A stretch of 24,223 nucleotides of DNA from Acidimicrobiaceae bacterium (GTDB lineage: Bacteria > Actinomycetota > Acidimicrobiia > Acidimicrobiales > RAAP-2). The position numbers were made by a program, and so were the translations under genes. A model generated the notes under the pieces. It ran no database searches and was not told where the DNA came from. It worked only from the letters and a program-made list of their open reading frames with translations. The stretch lies in assembly GCA_003164275.1 (NCBI GenBank), contig PLSY01000278.1, forward strand, positions 301 through 24,523, read 5' to 3'. The first letter of the stretch is position 1; every line of letters starts with the position of its first letter. This document shows, one piece after another, positions 16,255 to 23,697 of the stretch.

Positions 16255-17798
16255 CAGAGGTCGTTTCCCGCATAGGAGAGATTGAAGCTCTTGTTGGCAA
16301 GCGGGAAGTCCGGGACGATCGTGTCGGCCAAGGACACCGGAAGGCCGGGCCAGTTGAGGAAGGACGGGTCGACCACCTTGACCCGGGCCAGGGTCCCATC
16401 GGCGCCCAGCTCGATACGGTGGACCACCACACCGCGCCATCCTTCGACGACGCCCACTCCCCCATGGGACCGGTCCGCAACCGGCCTACCGCCGTTCGCT
16501 GCCGTCGACCGGCCCGGACCGGACCGGCCGATCAGCTCGCCCAGGAGGTGGAGCGCGGCCCGCACCTCGTCGACCCGGACCCGGTAGCGTGCCATGACGT
16601 CGCCCGCGTCGTGCGTCACCGGCGTGAAGAGGCCTCCGAGTTCGACGAACGGGTGCGCCGTGCGGGCGTCGAAGGTCACGCCCGATGCCCGGGCAGCCAC
16701 TCCAACCAGACCCAGGTCCCGAGCATGTGACCGGTCGAGCGTCGCCGTGCCCGAGAACCGCTCCATCACGAATGCATTCGAGTCGGCCAGCTGGGCGAGG
16801 TCGTCGAACTGCCCGGCGATCTCCTCCAGTTCGGAGCGGGAAGGCAACCGCCTGACGGTCGCTCCCCCGACGGCTGTTCCTCCGCGTAGGAGGCGGTGGC
16901 CGGTCACGTCGTGGTTCAACTGCAGCAGATGCTCGCGGAGCGAGAGGGCCCACGCGTTGGCGAGGCCGAATCCGACGTCGTTGCAGAGTGCCCCGATGTC
17001 GGCGACGTGGTTGTAGATGCGCTCCATCTCGAGGAGGACGGCACGCAAGATCTGTGCCTCGGGAGGCAGCTCGACCCCCAGCGCATCCTCGACAGCCTGA
17101 CAGTAGGCAATGCCGTGCCCGACGGCGGTGTCCCCCGAGATCCGCTCGGCGATGGCCAGTCCATCGGCGATCGTCTTCCCCTCGAACAGACGCTCGATGC
17201 CTTTGTGGACGAACCACAGCCGTGCCTTCATCCGGAGGATCGTCTCCCCCACCACCCAGAACCGGAAGTGCCCGGGCTCGATCAGTCCGGCGTGCACGGG
17301 ACCGACCGGGATCTCGTAAACACCGGTTCCCTCGACGGGGACGAACGGGTACGGACCGGCTTCGTCGACCATCGCCGGGGGCGGTCCCGCGTCGGAGCGC
17401 ATCGGATGCCACCCGACGGGCCAGTGCTGGTGCAGGACCAGGCGCCGGGGCTGGGGATGGTCCAGAGGCTCGATCCCGAACAGATCCTGGAGCTCGCGTT
17501 CGAACCTGCTGGCGGGAAACGAGGTTCCGGCGAGCGTGGGCAGCTCGGGGCGGGTCCGGTCCACGGGGACGTGCAGTTCGATCCGCCGATCGGGTGGCCC
17601 CGAGGTGAAGAGGTAGACGACGCGCATTGCCGTCCCGTCGTCGTGTCCGGACACAAGGGCGAGGCGCATCCCGTCAGCCAGCAGGGCCGAGGCCACCTCC
17701 ACCAGCTCCGACGGTTCGACGCGGGCCGCGGAGCGGTGCAGCCCGCAGGGTGCGAGCCCGGGCACGGTAACCGGCTCCGGCACGTCGAGGGGCGTCAC
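16254..17798 (-). CDS. hycE: HycE-like large subunit (NuoC-NuoD fusion) lacking NiFe ligands
   Basis: A 514-residue protein. An N-terminal NuoC/30-kDa-type domain contains FERELQDLFGIEPLDHPQPRRL (99-120); a NuoD/49-kDa/HycE-type domain follows (about 160-514) with HRGIE-like FVHKGIERLFEGK and AERISGDTAVGHGIAYCQAVE (217-237). In true group 4 [NiFe] hydrogenases the segment at 219-224 is RxCGxC; here it is RISGDT. The C-terminal DPCxxC is also absent (DFPLANKSFNLSYAGNDL). So no NiFe site can form and no protease maturation is expected. The fold should dock on the membrane arm as in complex I. GTG 17798 overlaps the HycQ stop (GTGA); the frame is open upstream to 18026, but that overlaps hycQ. 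Substrate unknown. Confidence 0.92.
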   Translation of the reverse strand: MTPLDVPEPVTVPGLAPCGLHRSAARVEPSELVEVASALLADGMRLALVSGHDDGTAMRVVYLFTSGPPDRRIELHVPVDRTRPELPTLAGTSFPASRFERELQDLFGIEPLDHPQPRRLVLHQHWPVGWHPMRSDAGPPPAMVDEAGPYPFVPVEGTGVYEIPVGPVHAGLIEPGHFRFWVVGETILRMKARLWFVHKGIERLFEGKTIADGLAIAERISGDTAVGHGIAYCQAVEDALGVELPPEAQILRAVLLEMERIYNHVADIGALCNDVGFGLANAWALSLREHLLQLNHDVTGHRLLRGGTAVGGATVRRLPSRSELEEIAGQFDDLAQLADSNAFVMERFSGTATLDRSHARDLGLVGVAARASGVTFDARTAHPFVELGGLFTPVTHDAGDVMARYRVRVDEVRAALHLLGELIGRSGPGRSTAANGGRPVADRSHGGVGVVEGWRGVVVHRIELGADGTLARVKVVDPSFLNWPGLPVSLADTIVPDFPLANKSFNLSYAGNDL

Positions 17799-19255
17799 GT
17801 CGCCACCACCTTGGCTGCAGCCTGGAGGAGCCCATCCAGCGGCCAGGCGGCGACCCCGATGAAGGCGCAGGTGGCCAGGCCGCCCACCAGCGGGGCGGTG
17901 ACCCAGCCCGGCGGGCGGGGTGCCGGGGGCTCGGTGGCCGTGCCCCCGAGCAACATATGTCGGGCGTGGCCGACGACGGCCACGAAGATGACCACCGTGA
18001 GGCCGACAGCGGCCACGGCCACCCACCCGAGACCCACCTGGAACTCGGCTCGGGTCATCAGGAGCTCGCTGCTGAACAGGCTGAAGGGGGGCAGGCCGAG
18101 CAGGGCCACCAGACCGATGCCGAAGACACCTCCGAGGACCGGGCGCCGCGCCAGGAGGGTCCGGACGCCATCGATCTCACTGGTTCCCTCGGCGGCCAGG
18201 ATCTCGCCCGAGGTGAGGAACAGCACCGTCTTGGTCAGGCCGTGCCCGAGGACCTGCAGCAGGACGGCAGCGATGGCCAGCCGGATGCCGGCCGCGGCCC
18301 CGAGGGCGATCAGTCCCATGTGCTCGATGCTGGAGTAGGCCAGCATGCGCTTGTAGTCGCGCTGGGCGATCAGGAGCGACGCCGCGACGGCCAGCGACAG
18401 GAGCCCCACGATGACCAGGAGGGTCCGCGGGAACGCCGGACCGACGGCCAGGTCCACCACGGCCTTGAACCGGAGGATGGCGTAGAAGGCGACGGTCAGG
18501 AGCACACCCGACATCAGGGCCGACACCGGAGCCGGGGCCTGGCTGTGAGCGTCCGGTAGCCAGCTGTGCATGGGGGCGAGCCCGACCTTCGTGCCGTAGC
18601 CGAGCACCAGCAGGGCGAAGGCAAGGCGCATGACCGAGGGGTCGAGCCCGTGGGCGCGGGCCATGAGGGATGTCCAGTCGAGCGCGCCGGCCGAGTGCCC
18701 GCCGGCGTGGAGCGCGGCCAGGTAGACGAGCACGGTGCCGAGGAAGGCCAGGGCGATGCCGACCGAGCAGATCACCAGGTACTTCCAGGACGCCTCCAGG
18801 GCGCCCTTGGTTCGGCGGTGGCCCACGAGGAAGGTCGTCACGACGGTCGTGGCCTCGATCGCCACCCACAGCACGCCGAGGTTGGCGGCCAGTACGGCGA
18901 GGAGCATGGTGGCGACGAAGACCTGGACGAGCACCCCGTAGCCCGTGGCCCGGCCCTGGGTGGAGCGACCGTCCCTCCGCTCGAAGACCAGGGTGCGGAT
19001 GCCGAGCCACGAGGTGAGGAGGGCGACCACGCCGATGACCAGGACCATGAACGCGCTGAGGGCGTCGGCCCGGAGCACCCCCCACGCCCCGATCAGCGGC
19101 CCGGATGCGACGACCCGAACGGCCACGGCCACCCCGAGCGCCAGGGTCGCCCCGTTGGAGGCCACCGCCGTCCACTGGGCCACCGGGTGCCGGGGAGCGG
19201 CGGCGACGATGGCCCCTCCGAGCAGCGGCAGCACGAGCAGCAGGACGAGCATCAT
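17795..19255 (-). CDS. hycQ: HycQ/HyfF-type antiporter-like membrane subunit
   Basis: A 486-residue, roughly 14-helix protein of the NuoL/M/N-MrpD superfamily. The ion-path residues of this fold are in place: Glu134 (WVAIEATTVV), Lys223 (GYGTKVGLAPMHSWLPDAH), Lys342 (GHGLTKTVLFL) and Glu397 (SLFSSELLM). It corresponds to Rv0086/HycQ and HyfF and would move protons or Na+ across the membrane, driven by the redox arm. Two ATG codons in tandem (19255 and 19252) begin it; the first overlaps the HycP-like stop as TGATG. The C terminus overlaps the HycE-like start by four bases. Confidence 0.93.
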   Translation of the reverse strand: MMLVLLLVLPLLGGAIVAAAPRHPVAQWTAVASNGATLALGVAVAVRVVASGPLIGAWGVLRADALSAFMVLVIGVVALLTSWLGIRTLVFERRDGRSTQGRATGYGVLVQVFVATMLLAVLAANLGVLWVAIEATTVVTTFLVGHRRTKGALEASWKYLVICSVGIALAFLGTVLVYLAALHAGGHSAGALDWTSLMARAHGLDPSVMRLAFALLVLGYGTKVGLAPMHSWLPDAHSQAPAPVSALMSGVLLTVAFYAILRFKAVVDLAVGPAFPRTLLVIVGLLSLAVAASLLIAQRDYKRMLAYSSIEHMGLIALGAAAGIRLAIAAVLLQVLGHGLTKTVLFLTSGEILAAEGTSEIDGVRTLLARRPVLGGVFGIGLVALLGLPPFSLFSSELLMTRAEFQVGLGWVAVAAVGLTVVIFVAVVGHARHMLLGGTATEPPAPRPPGWVTAPLVGGLATCAFIGVAAWPLDGLLQAAAKVVAT

Positions 19256-19905
19256 CAGTCGTGCAGGTCCTGCAGCTCGTCGAGGTCGACGTTGCCGAAC
19301 TCCGACCGGAGCCGGCGGGTGAGCACCATGAGCACGATCACGCCGAGCAGGACATCGAGGGACACGCCGAGTTCGATGAGGAAGGGCACGCCGGCGGTGG
19401 ACAGGAAGGCCACCAGGGCGATCCCGTTGTCGACCATCAACAGCCCCACGATCTGGAGGACCGGACGCCGACGGGTCACCAGCACCAGGAAGCCCACCAG
19501 GAGCGTCGCCACCCCCACTGGCACCAGGGCTCCGGCGCGAGTGCCCACGAAGCGGCCGATGCCACGGGTGGCGAGGAAGGCGACCAGGATCAGCACAGCG
19601 GAGGCGACGAGTCCGGCCGGGACGTTCATCAGCGGCCGGGTCTCGCGGTCGAGCACACCCCCGCCGCCGGCCCGCCCGAGGAGCACCGGGATCACCACGC
19701 CCTTCACCAGCACCACGACCACGGCGGTGGCGATCAGGCCGGCGTCATCCTGGCGCACACCGAGGAGCAGGGCCACCGAACCGAGGGCGATGCCCTGGAC
19801 GGCCACGATCCGGACCGCGGCGTGTACCGAGGTCATCCACAGCACCATCACCGCGCACACCAGTACGGCGCCTGCGGCCAGGGTGAGGGCGGCGTCGGTG
19901 GTCAC
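19255..19905 (-). CDS. hycP: HycP/HyfE-type membrane subunit (NuoK-like part)
   Basis: A 216-residue membrane protein with about seven helices. The VLQIVGLLMVDNGIALVAFL segment (149-168) resembles the NuoK/MrpC helix, where an acidic residue is conserved (here Asp159), and Glu179 lies in PFLIELGVSLDVLLG. It matches HyfE and mycobacterial Rv0085 (HycP) in size and position. The role is structural and ion-translocating in the membrane arm. GTG 19905 overlaps the HycD stop as GTGA; upstream extension in the same frame is antisense-like and overlaps hycD, so it was not used. The C terminus is acidic and cytosolic (NVDLDELQDLHD). Confidence 0.88.
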   Translation of the reverse strand: MTTDAALTLAAGAVLVCAVMVLWMTSVHAAVRIVAVQGIALGSVALLLGVRQDDAGLIATAVVVVLVKGVVIPVLLGRAGGGGVLDRETRPLMNVPAGLVASAVLILVAFLATRGIGRFVGTRAGALVPVGVATLLVGFLVLVTRRRPVLQIVGLLMVDNGIALVAFLSTAGVPFLIELGVSLDVLLGVIVLMVLTRRLRSEFGNVDLDELQDLHD

Positions 19906-20864
19906 GCCAGCACCAGGGCGGATACCACGGCCAGCACGGACAGCACGAAGGCGCCGGCCATCAGCTCGGGGACCCGGAACAGGCGGAGCTTGGCCACGGC
20001 CACCTCGAGAGCGGCGAGCGTGACACCGAGCACCGCGACCTTCGCCACCAGAGCCACCAGGGCGACGGCCAGGTGCGCGGGTCCCGGTCGGGTGGCGATG
20101 CCCCAGGGCACGAAGAGGTCGGCGAAGAGGGCCAGGAGCACGGCCAGGCGCATGGACTCGCCCAGCTTGACGAGGGCCAGGTCGGAGCCCGAGTACTCGA
20201 GGACCATGGCTTCGTGGATCATCGTGAGCTCGAGATGGGTGTGCGGGTTGTCGACCGGCAGCCGACCGCTCTCGGCGACGATCACGATGACGAACGCCGC
20301 CAGGGCGAGCAGGCGTTGCGGGGTGACCAGCAGGAGGGGGTGGGCGAGCGACGTGGTGATGATCGTGGGCAGGTTCGACGAGTGCGCCGGAACCGAAAGC
20401 GCCAGGATCGACACCAGCAGGGCCGGCTCGGCCACCGCTCCGATGGTGAGTGCCCGACTCGCCCCCATGCCACCGAACGCCGTACCCGTGTCGAGGGCGC
20501 CGAGGGCGACGGCGACGGTTCCGAGCAGGAGCAGGTAGACCACGGCGAACAGATCGGCACTCCACCCGAGGGCCGGGTCAGTGGCCAGCAGTGGGGCAAT
20601 GGCGGCCACGACCAGGGTCGTGCCCACCACCACCAGTGGGGCAAAGGGGAATATCCAGCTGGCGTGTTCCGGCCGGGTCCGTTGACGGCCGGCCAGCTTG
20701 CGGAGGTCGAGCAGCGGTTGGCGCACCGGCGGCCCGATCCGGCCCTCGAGCCGGCACCGCACCTTGCGCATCAGCCCGACGAGGAGCGGGCCGCCGAGGA
20801 CGACCCCGATGACCTGCAGCAGCGAGATCGCCGCCACCGAGGCGTCCGACCAGCCGGACCTCAC
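19902..20864 (-). CDS. hycD: HycD/NuoH-type membrane anchor subunit
   Basis: A 320-residue NuoH/HycD protein. The first helix is followed by CRLEGRIGPPVRQPLLDLRKL (37-57), then GMGASRALTIGAVAEPALL (133-151) and ESGRLPVDNPHTHLELTMIHEA (208-229), which are the three signature blocks of the subunit joining the soluble redox arm to the antiporter modules. The acidic residues of the E-channel (Glu148, Glu208, Glu222, Glu228) are kept. In complex I this subunit lines the quinone chamber; in group 4 hydrogenases it couples electron transfer to ion movement. GTG 20864 overlaps the upstream stop as GTGA. Confidence 0.93.
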   Translation of the reverse strand: MRSGWSDASVAAISLLQVIGVVLGGPLLVGLMRKVRCRLEGRIGPPVRQPLLDLRKLAGRQRTRPEHASWIFPFAPLVVVGTTLVVAAIAPLLATDPALGWSADLFAVVYLLLLGTVAVALGALDTGTAFGGMGASRALTIGAVAEPALLVSILALSVPAHSSNLPTIITTSLAHPLLLVTPQRLLALAAFVIVIVAESGRLPVDNPHTHLELTMIHEAMVLEYSGSDLALVKLGESMRLAVLLALFADLFVPWGIATRPGPAHLAVALVALVAKVAVLGVTLAALEVAVAKLRLFRVPELMAGAFVLSVLAVVSALVLA

Positions 20865-22864
20865 GCCACCACCACCAGGACGATGACGAGTGCCGCCATG
20901 CCGAAGGCGAGGTAGCGGTGCACGCTTCCGTTCGGCACGAGCCGGGCAATCGCACCCCAACGCTGCAGCCCGCGGTTGGCGGGGTCGTAGAGTCGACGCT
21001 CGAAGGCGTCGTCGAGCGAGGTGTGGACCGTGGCGGCCTCGACGTAGAAGCGCGACTCCGCCACATGGCTCACGTCGACGTCCCGGGACGGGCTGAGCAC
21101 GTTCTCGAAGACGCGGGTGAGCGGCTCACCGAACGACGTGGCCGTGTACTCCATGGCCGCCGTCTGGAATTCACGCCCGCAACCCCAGGTCTCGGCTACC
21201 CGGACCGCTCCGCCGCCGGACACCCGCCGGACCAGCGCCAGGAAGAGCACCACGGCGAGGAGGACGGCTGCCAGCAGTCCGGGGGCCAACTGGCTGTGGG
21301 CGCCCGAGAGGTCGAGCTGCCAGCCCCGGGCGAGAGGGTCCGGTGCCCGGGCGCCGGTCAAGCTGCGGGCCGCGTCGGTCACGGCGGGGATGACGAGGAA
21401 CGGGGCCACACCGAAGAGGAGGCATAGCCCGGCGAGGATCCCTCCCCCGACCGACATCCACCGGGACACCTCCCGGGCCGAGGCCGCCGCCGCCGTCCGG
21501 GGGAGGCCCAGCAGGCCAATGCCGGCGGCCTTCACGAACGTGAACGCCGCCAGGCCTCCTGTGAGGGCCAGGACCCCCACGCCGACGGGCATGGCCACGG
21601 CGACGGCCGCGTCCGATGTCGGCAGGCCGTGCAACATGCTCTGCAGTAGGAGCCACTCACTGACGAAACCGCACACCAGGGGCAGGGCCGCCAGGCCCAG
21701 GCCGCCGATCAGGAAAATGCCCCCGGTGACCGGCATCCGCGTCAACAGCCCGCCCAGGCTGTCCAGGTCCCGCGTCCCCGTCGCCTGCTGGATAGATCCG
21801 GCGGCGAGGAAGAGGCTCCCCTTGAACACGGCATGGAAGACCACGTGGAGCAGGGCGGCCACCAGGGCGAGGAGCGCCAGCGCCGGGTGGCCGGTCGAGG
21901 CGAACAGTCCGGACGCCCCCACCCCGACGAGGACCAGGCCCATGTTGTCAGTCGTCGAGTAGGCGAGCAGGCGCTTGAGATCGCGGCTCGTGGCCGAGTG
22001 CAGCGCCCCGAAGAGGGCCGAGAGCGCCCCGACGCCCATCACCACCAGCCACCACCACGCCGGTCCCCCATGCAGCAGGCCGTCGCCCACCCGCAGGATG
22101 CCGTAGATCCCGAGGTTGACCATCGATGCCGACATCAGTGCGGACACCGGTCCGGACGCCTCGGCGTGGGCCCGGGGGAGCCAGACGTGCAGTGGCACCG
22201 CACCGGCCTTGGAGGCGAAGCCGATCAACACGAGCATGAACGCCGTGCTGCGGACCCAGGGGCTGAGGTGTCCCGCCGCCAGGGCGATGACGGTGAACGA
22301 CTGGCTGTGCGACCGGGTAGCAAGCAGCACCATGCCTACGAGGATGGCCGCCGCTCCGGCCTGGGTCATCACCGCGTACCACTGGCCGGCCGTCTGCACG
22401 TCGTGCCGGTACCGGTGGTCGGCCAGGACGAGCAGGAGGGACGTCAGCGCCATCAACTCCCACAGGAAGAGGAAGGTGGTCACGTCGGCGGCCGCCGGTA
22501 CCAGGAGGAGCATGGTAACGAAGACCGGGAGGACGGACGATGCCGTCCGACTCGAGAGCCCGTGCCCCTCGTAGCCGAGACGGTAGACCATGGCACAGGC
22601 CCCGACGACGGCCGACGTCGCCACGAACAGCGCGCCGAACCGGTCGAGGCGCAGGGTGAAGCCGGACAGGGGGAGCAGGCGGGCGGTGTGGAACCTCACG
22701 GCGTCACCGGTAGCGAGGACGTGGGCTGCCGCCACCAGTGCGAGCCCGCAGGCGATCACCGTGAGTCCGGCTGTGACCGGCGTCCTCGTCCGCTCCGGCG
22801 CCACCGCTCCGGCCAGAGCGGCCACCAGGCCGACGAGCGCGGCGGCTACAAACAGATCGACCAT
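20861..22864 (-). CDS. HyfB/NuoL-like antiporter subunit (Rv0083-like)
   Basis: A 667-residue membrane protein of the NuoL/HyfB/MrpA superfamily with about 14-16 helices. Key residues are present: Glu136 (FLFLWELMALTS), Lys219 (GFASKAGAVPLHVWLPRAH), His340/His344 and Lys348 (LLHVVFHAVFKGSLFL) and Glu403 (CGFVSEWLLL). The C-terminal part has the HyfB-type soluble segment ETWGCGREFQTAAMEYTATSF (about residues 555-580) before a last helix. It equals Rv0083 in the mycobacterial locus. It is the largest ion-pumping module of the complex. ATG 22864 overlaps the NuoB-like stop (TGATG); its own stop overlaps the hycD start (GTGA). Confidence 0.93.
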   Translation of the reverse strand: MVDLFVAAALVGLVAALAGAVAPERTRTPVTAGLTVIACGLALVAAAHVLATGDAVRFHTARLLPLSGFTLRLDRFGALFVATSAVVGACAMVYRLGYEGHGLSSRTASSVLPVFVTMLLLVPAAADVTTFLFLWELMALTSLLLVLADHRYRHDVQTAGQWYAVMTQAGAAAILVGMVLLATRSHSQSFTVIALAAGHLSPWVRSTAFMLVLIGFASKAGAVPLHVWLPRAHAEASGPVSALMSASMVNLGIYGILRVGDGLLHGGPAWWWLVVMGVGALSALFGALHSATSRDLKRLLAYSTTDNMGLVLVGVGASGLFASTGHPALALLALVAALLHVVFHAVFKGSLFLAAGSIQQATGTRDLDSLGGLLTRMPVTGGIFLIGGLGLAALPLVCGFVSEWLLLQSMLHGLPTSDAAVAVAMPVGVGVLALTGGLAAFTFVKAAGIGLLGLPRTAAAASAREVSRWMSVGGGILAGLCLLFGVAPFLVIPAVTDAARSLTGARAPDPLARGWQLDLSGAHSQLAPGLLAAVLLAVVLFLALVRRVSGGGAVRVAETWGCGREFQTAAMEYTATSFGEPLTRVFENVLSPSRDVDVSHVAESRFYVEAATVHTSLDDAFERRLYDPANRGLQRWGAIARLVPNGSVHRYLAFGMAALVIVLVVVA

Positions 22865-23352
22865 CAGGTTCCGGACAGCTTGCGCAGGGCACGGATGATG
22901 CTGGCGGGGTCGGGCGGGCAGCCAGGGATCTCCATATCCACCGGGAGCACATCACCGACGGAACCTACGACTCCGTAAGCGCCACGGAATACCCCGCAGT
23001 CGCGCGCGCAGTCGCCCAGCGCCACCACGACACGGGGCTCGGGAAGTGCTTCGTAGGTCTTCCGCAGAGGGCCGACCATGTTCCGGGTGACCGGTCCCGT
23101 TACGAGCAGTCCGTCGCAATGCCGGGGTGACGCCTCAAGGCGGATGCCGAAACGCTCGGCGTCGTAGACGGGCGAGAAGATCGAGGCGATCTCCATCTCA
23201 CACCCGTTGCACGAGCCGGCATCCACATGACGAAGCTGGAGCGACCCGCGATGGCGAGCGGCCGACCGAGCAACTTGTGGCGTATCGGCAACCTCAGCCG
23301 GACTCCTGGCGGCCAGGATGCGTAGGTGTCGCACAAACGTCCCGAAGCGCAT
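22864..23352 (-). CDS. NuoB/HycG-like [4Fe-4S] small subunit (Rv0082-like)
   Basis: A 162-residue protein counted from ATG 23352. The cluster ligands are Cys48 and Cys51 in GSCNGCEMEI, Cys115 in GDCARDCGVF and Cys145 in IPGCPPDP. The CxxC spacing is that of hydrogenase small subunits (HycG), not the adjacent CC of complex I NuoB. It would hold the cluster next to the active cavity of the HycE-like subunit. The first gene of the operon. The frame extends to a TTG at 23370, but ATG 23352 is preferred: there is no ribosome site for either, and a -10-like element ends ten bases before the ATG, so the mRNA may be leaderless. Confidence 0.92.
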   Translation of the reverse strand: MRFGTFVRHLRILAARSPAEVADTPQVARSAARHRGSLQLRHVDAGSCNGCEMEIASIFSPVYDAERFGIRLEASPRHCDGLLVTGPVTRNMVGPLRKTYEALPEPRVVVALGDCARDCGVFRGAYGVVGSVGDVLPVDMEIPGCPPDPASIIRALRKLSGT

Positions 23353-23354
23353 AG

Positions 23355-23391
23355 TTGACGATATTATCAATCATTTACTCAATCACTTCAG
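23355..23391 (-). promoter_or_regulatory. Candidate promoter and operator of the Ehr-like operon
   Basis: On the minus strand, CTGAAG (23391-23386) and GATAAT (23368-23363) are 17 bases apart; the predicted start is about four bases before ATG 23352, so translation may be leaderless. TGATTGA occurs twice with a five-base spacer (23385-23379 and 23373-23367), and TTGA-N8-TCAA with a central ATAT (23355-23370) overlaps the -10. These are plausible sites for the operon's ArsR protein. Pattern-based only. Confidence 0.45.
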
Positions 23392-23459
23392 AATATGGAA
23401 GTCTCAGTCCTCTTCCTGGTTCACGGGCCACACACAGTTCCGTCGCCAGCGCGAGCGGG

Positions 23460-23479
23460 CCCTCACTCCTGAGTGGGGG
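23460..23479. repeat. Hairpin, 9-bp stem
   Basis: CCCTCACTC (23460-23468) pairs with GAGTGGGGG (23471-23479), including one G-T pair, in practice an 8-bp stem with a four-base loop. A short TTT follows on the plus strand, too weak for a clear terminator. Confidence 0.45.
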
Positions 23480-23500
23480 GTTTGAACTCTGTCCCATCAC

Positions 23501-23541
23501 TTCCGGCGCCAGCGGGGCTTTGAGTTACCCGGCGCCCGGAA
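23501..23541. repeat. Inverted repeat, 10-bp arms
   Basis: TTCCGGCGCC (23501-23510) pairs with GGCGCCCGGAA (23531-23541) with a single bulged base and a 20-base loop. No T tract follows on either strand. Confidence 0.45.
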
Positions 23542-23580
23542 TCCCCTCCAACTCAGATATTCAGGCCACATCTCCCCAGG

Positions 23581-23697
23581 TCAGCGGCCCAGGAACAGTT
23601 CGAACAGGCGCTCAATATTGAGCTGATCCATGTCTCGTCGAAGCGACCGAAGAGATCGAACATTCAGGTCAGCTACCTCTTGTGCACCGGGCGACAG
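23581..23697 (-). other. Short open frame with protein-like composition
   Basis: Reading the minus strand from 23697 to TGA 23583-23581 gives 38 codons with an amphipathic, protein-like sequence (EVADLNVRSLRSLRRDMDQL, ending FELFLGR). The frame is closed by TAA just upstream, and the only initiator with a ribosome site (AAGGA, six-base spacer) is a CTG. An internal ATG (MDQLNIERLF) would leave 16 residues. It may be the tail of a decayed gene. I do not recognise it. Confidence 0.25.
23610..23623. promoter_or_regulatory. Perfect 14-base palindrome
   Basis: GCTCAATATTGAGC is its own reverse complement. It lies about 260 bases upstream of the first gene of the Ehr-like operon and could be a dimeric regulator site. 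It also lies within the short frame 23697-23581. Confidence 0.35.

Noticed and set aside
16254..17798. Formate hydrogenlyase / [NiFe] hydrogenase label for the operon
   Set aside because: Both Ni-binding Cys pairs are missing and there are no formate dehydrogenase, ferredoxin subunit or maturation genes in the window.
16896..18338. Plus-strand frame of 480 codons opposite the HycE-like and HycQ genes
   Set aside because: It is antisense to two genes with clear families; long mirror frames are expected in high-GC DNA, and its product is a low-complexity His/Asp/Gly/Arg sequence.
19105..20538. Plus-strand frame of 477 codons opposite HycP and HycD
   Set aside because: Antisense shadow of real membrane-protein genes; the product is repetitive His/Glu/Gly/Asp.
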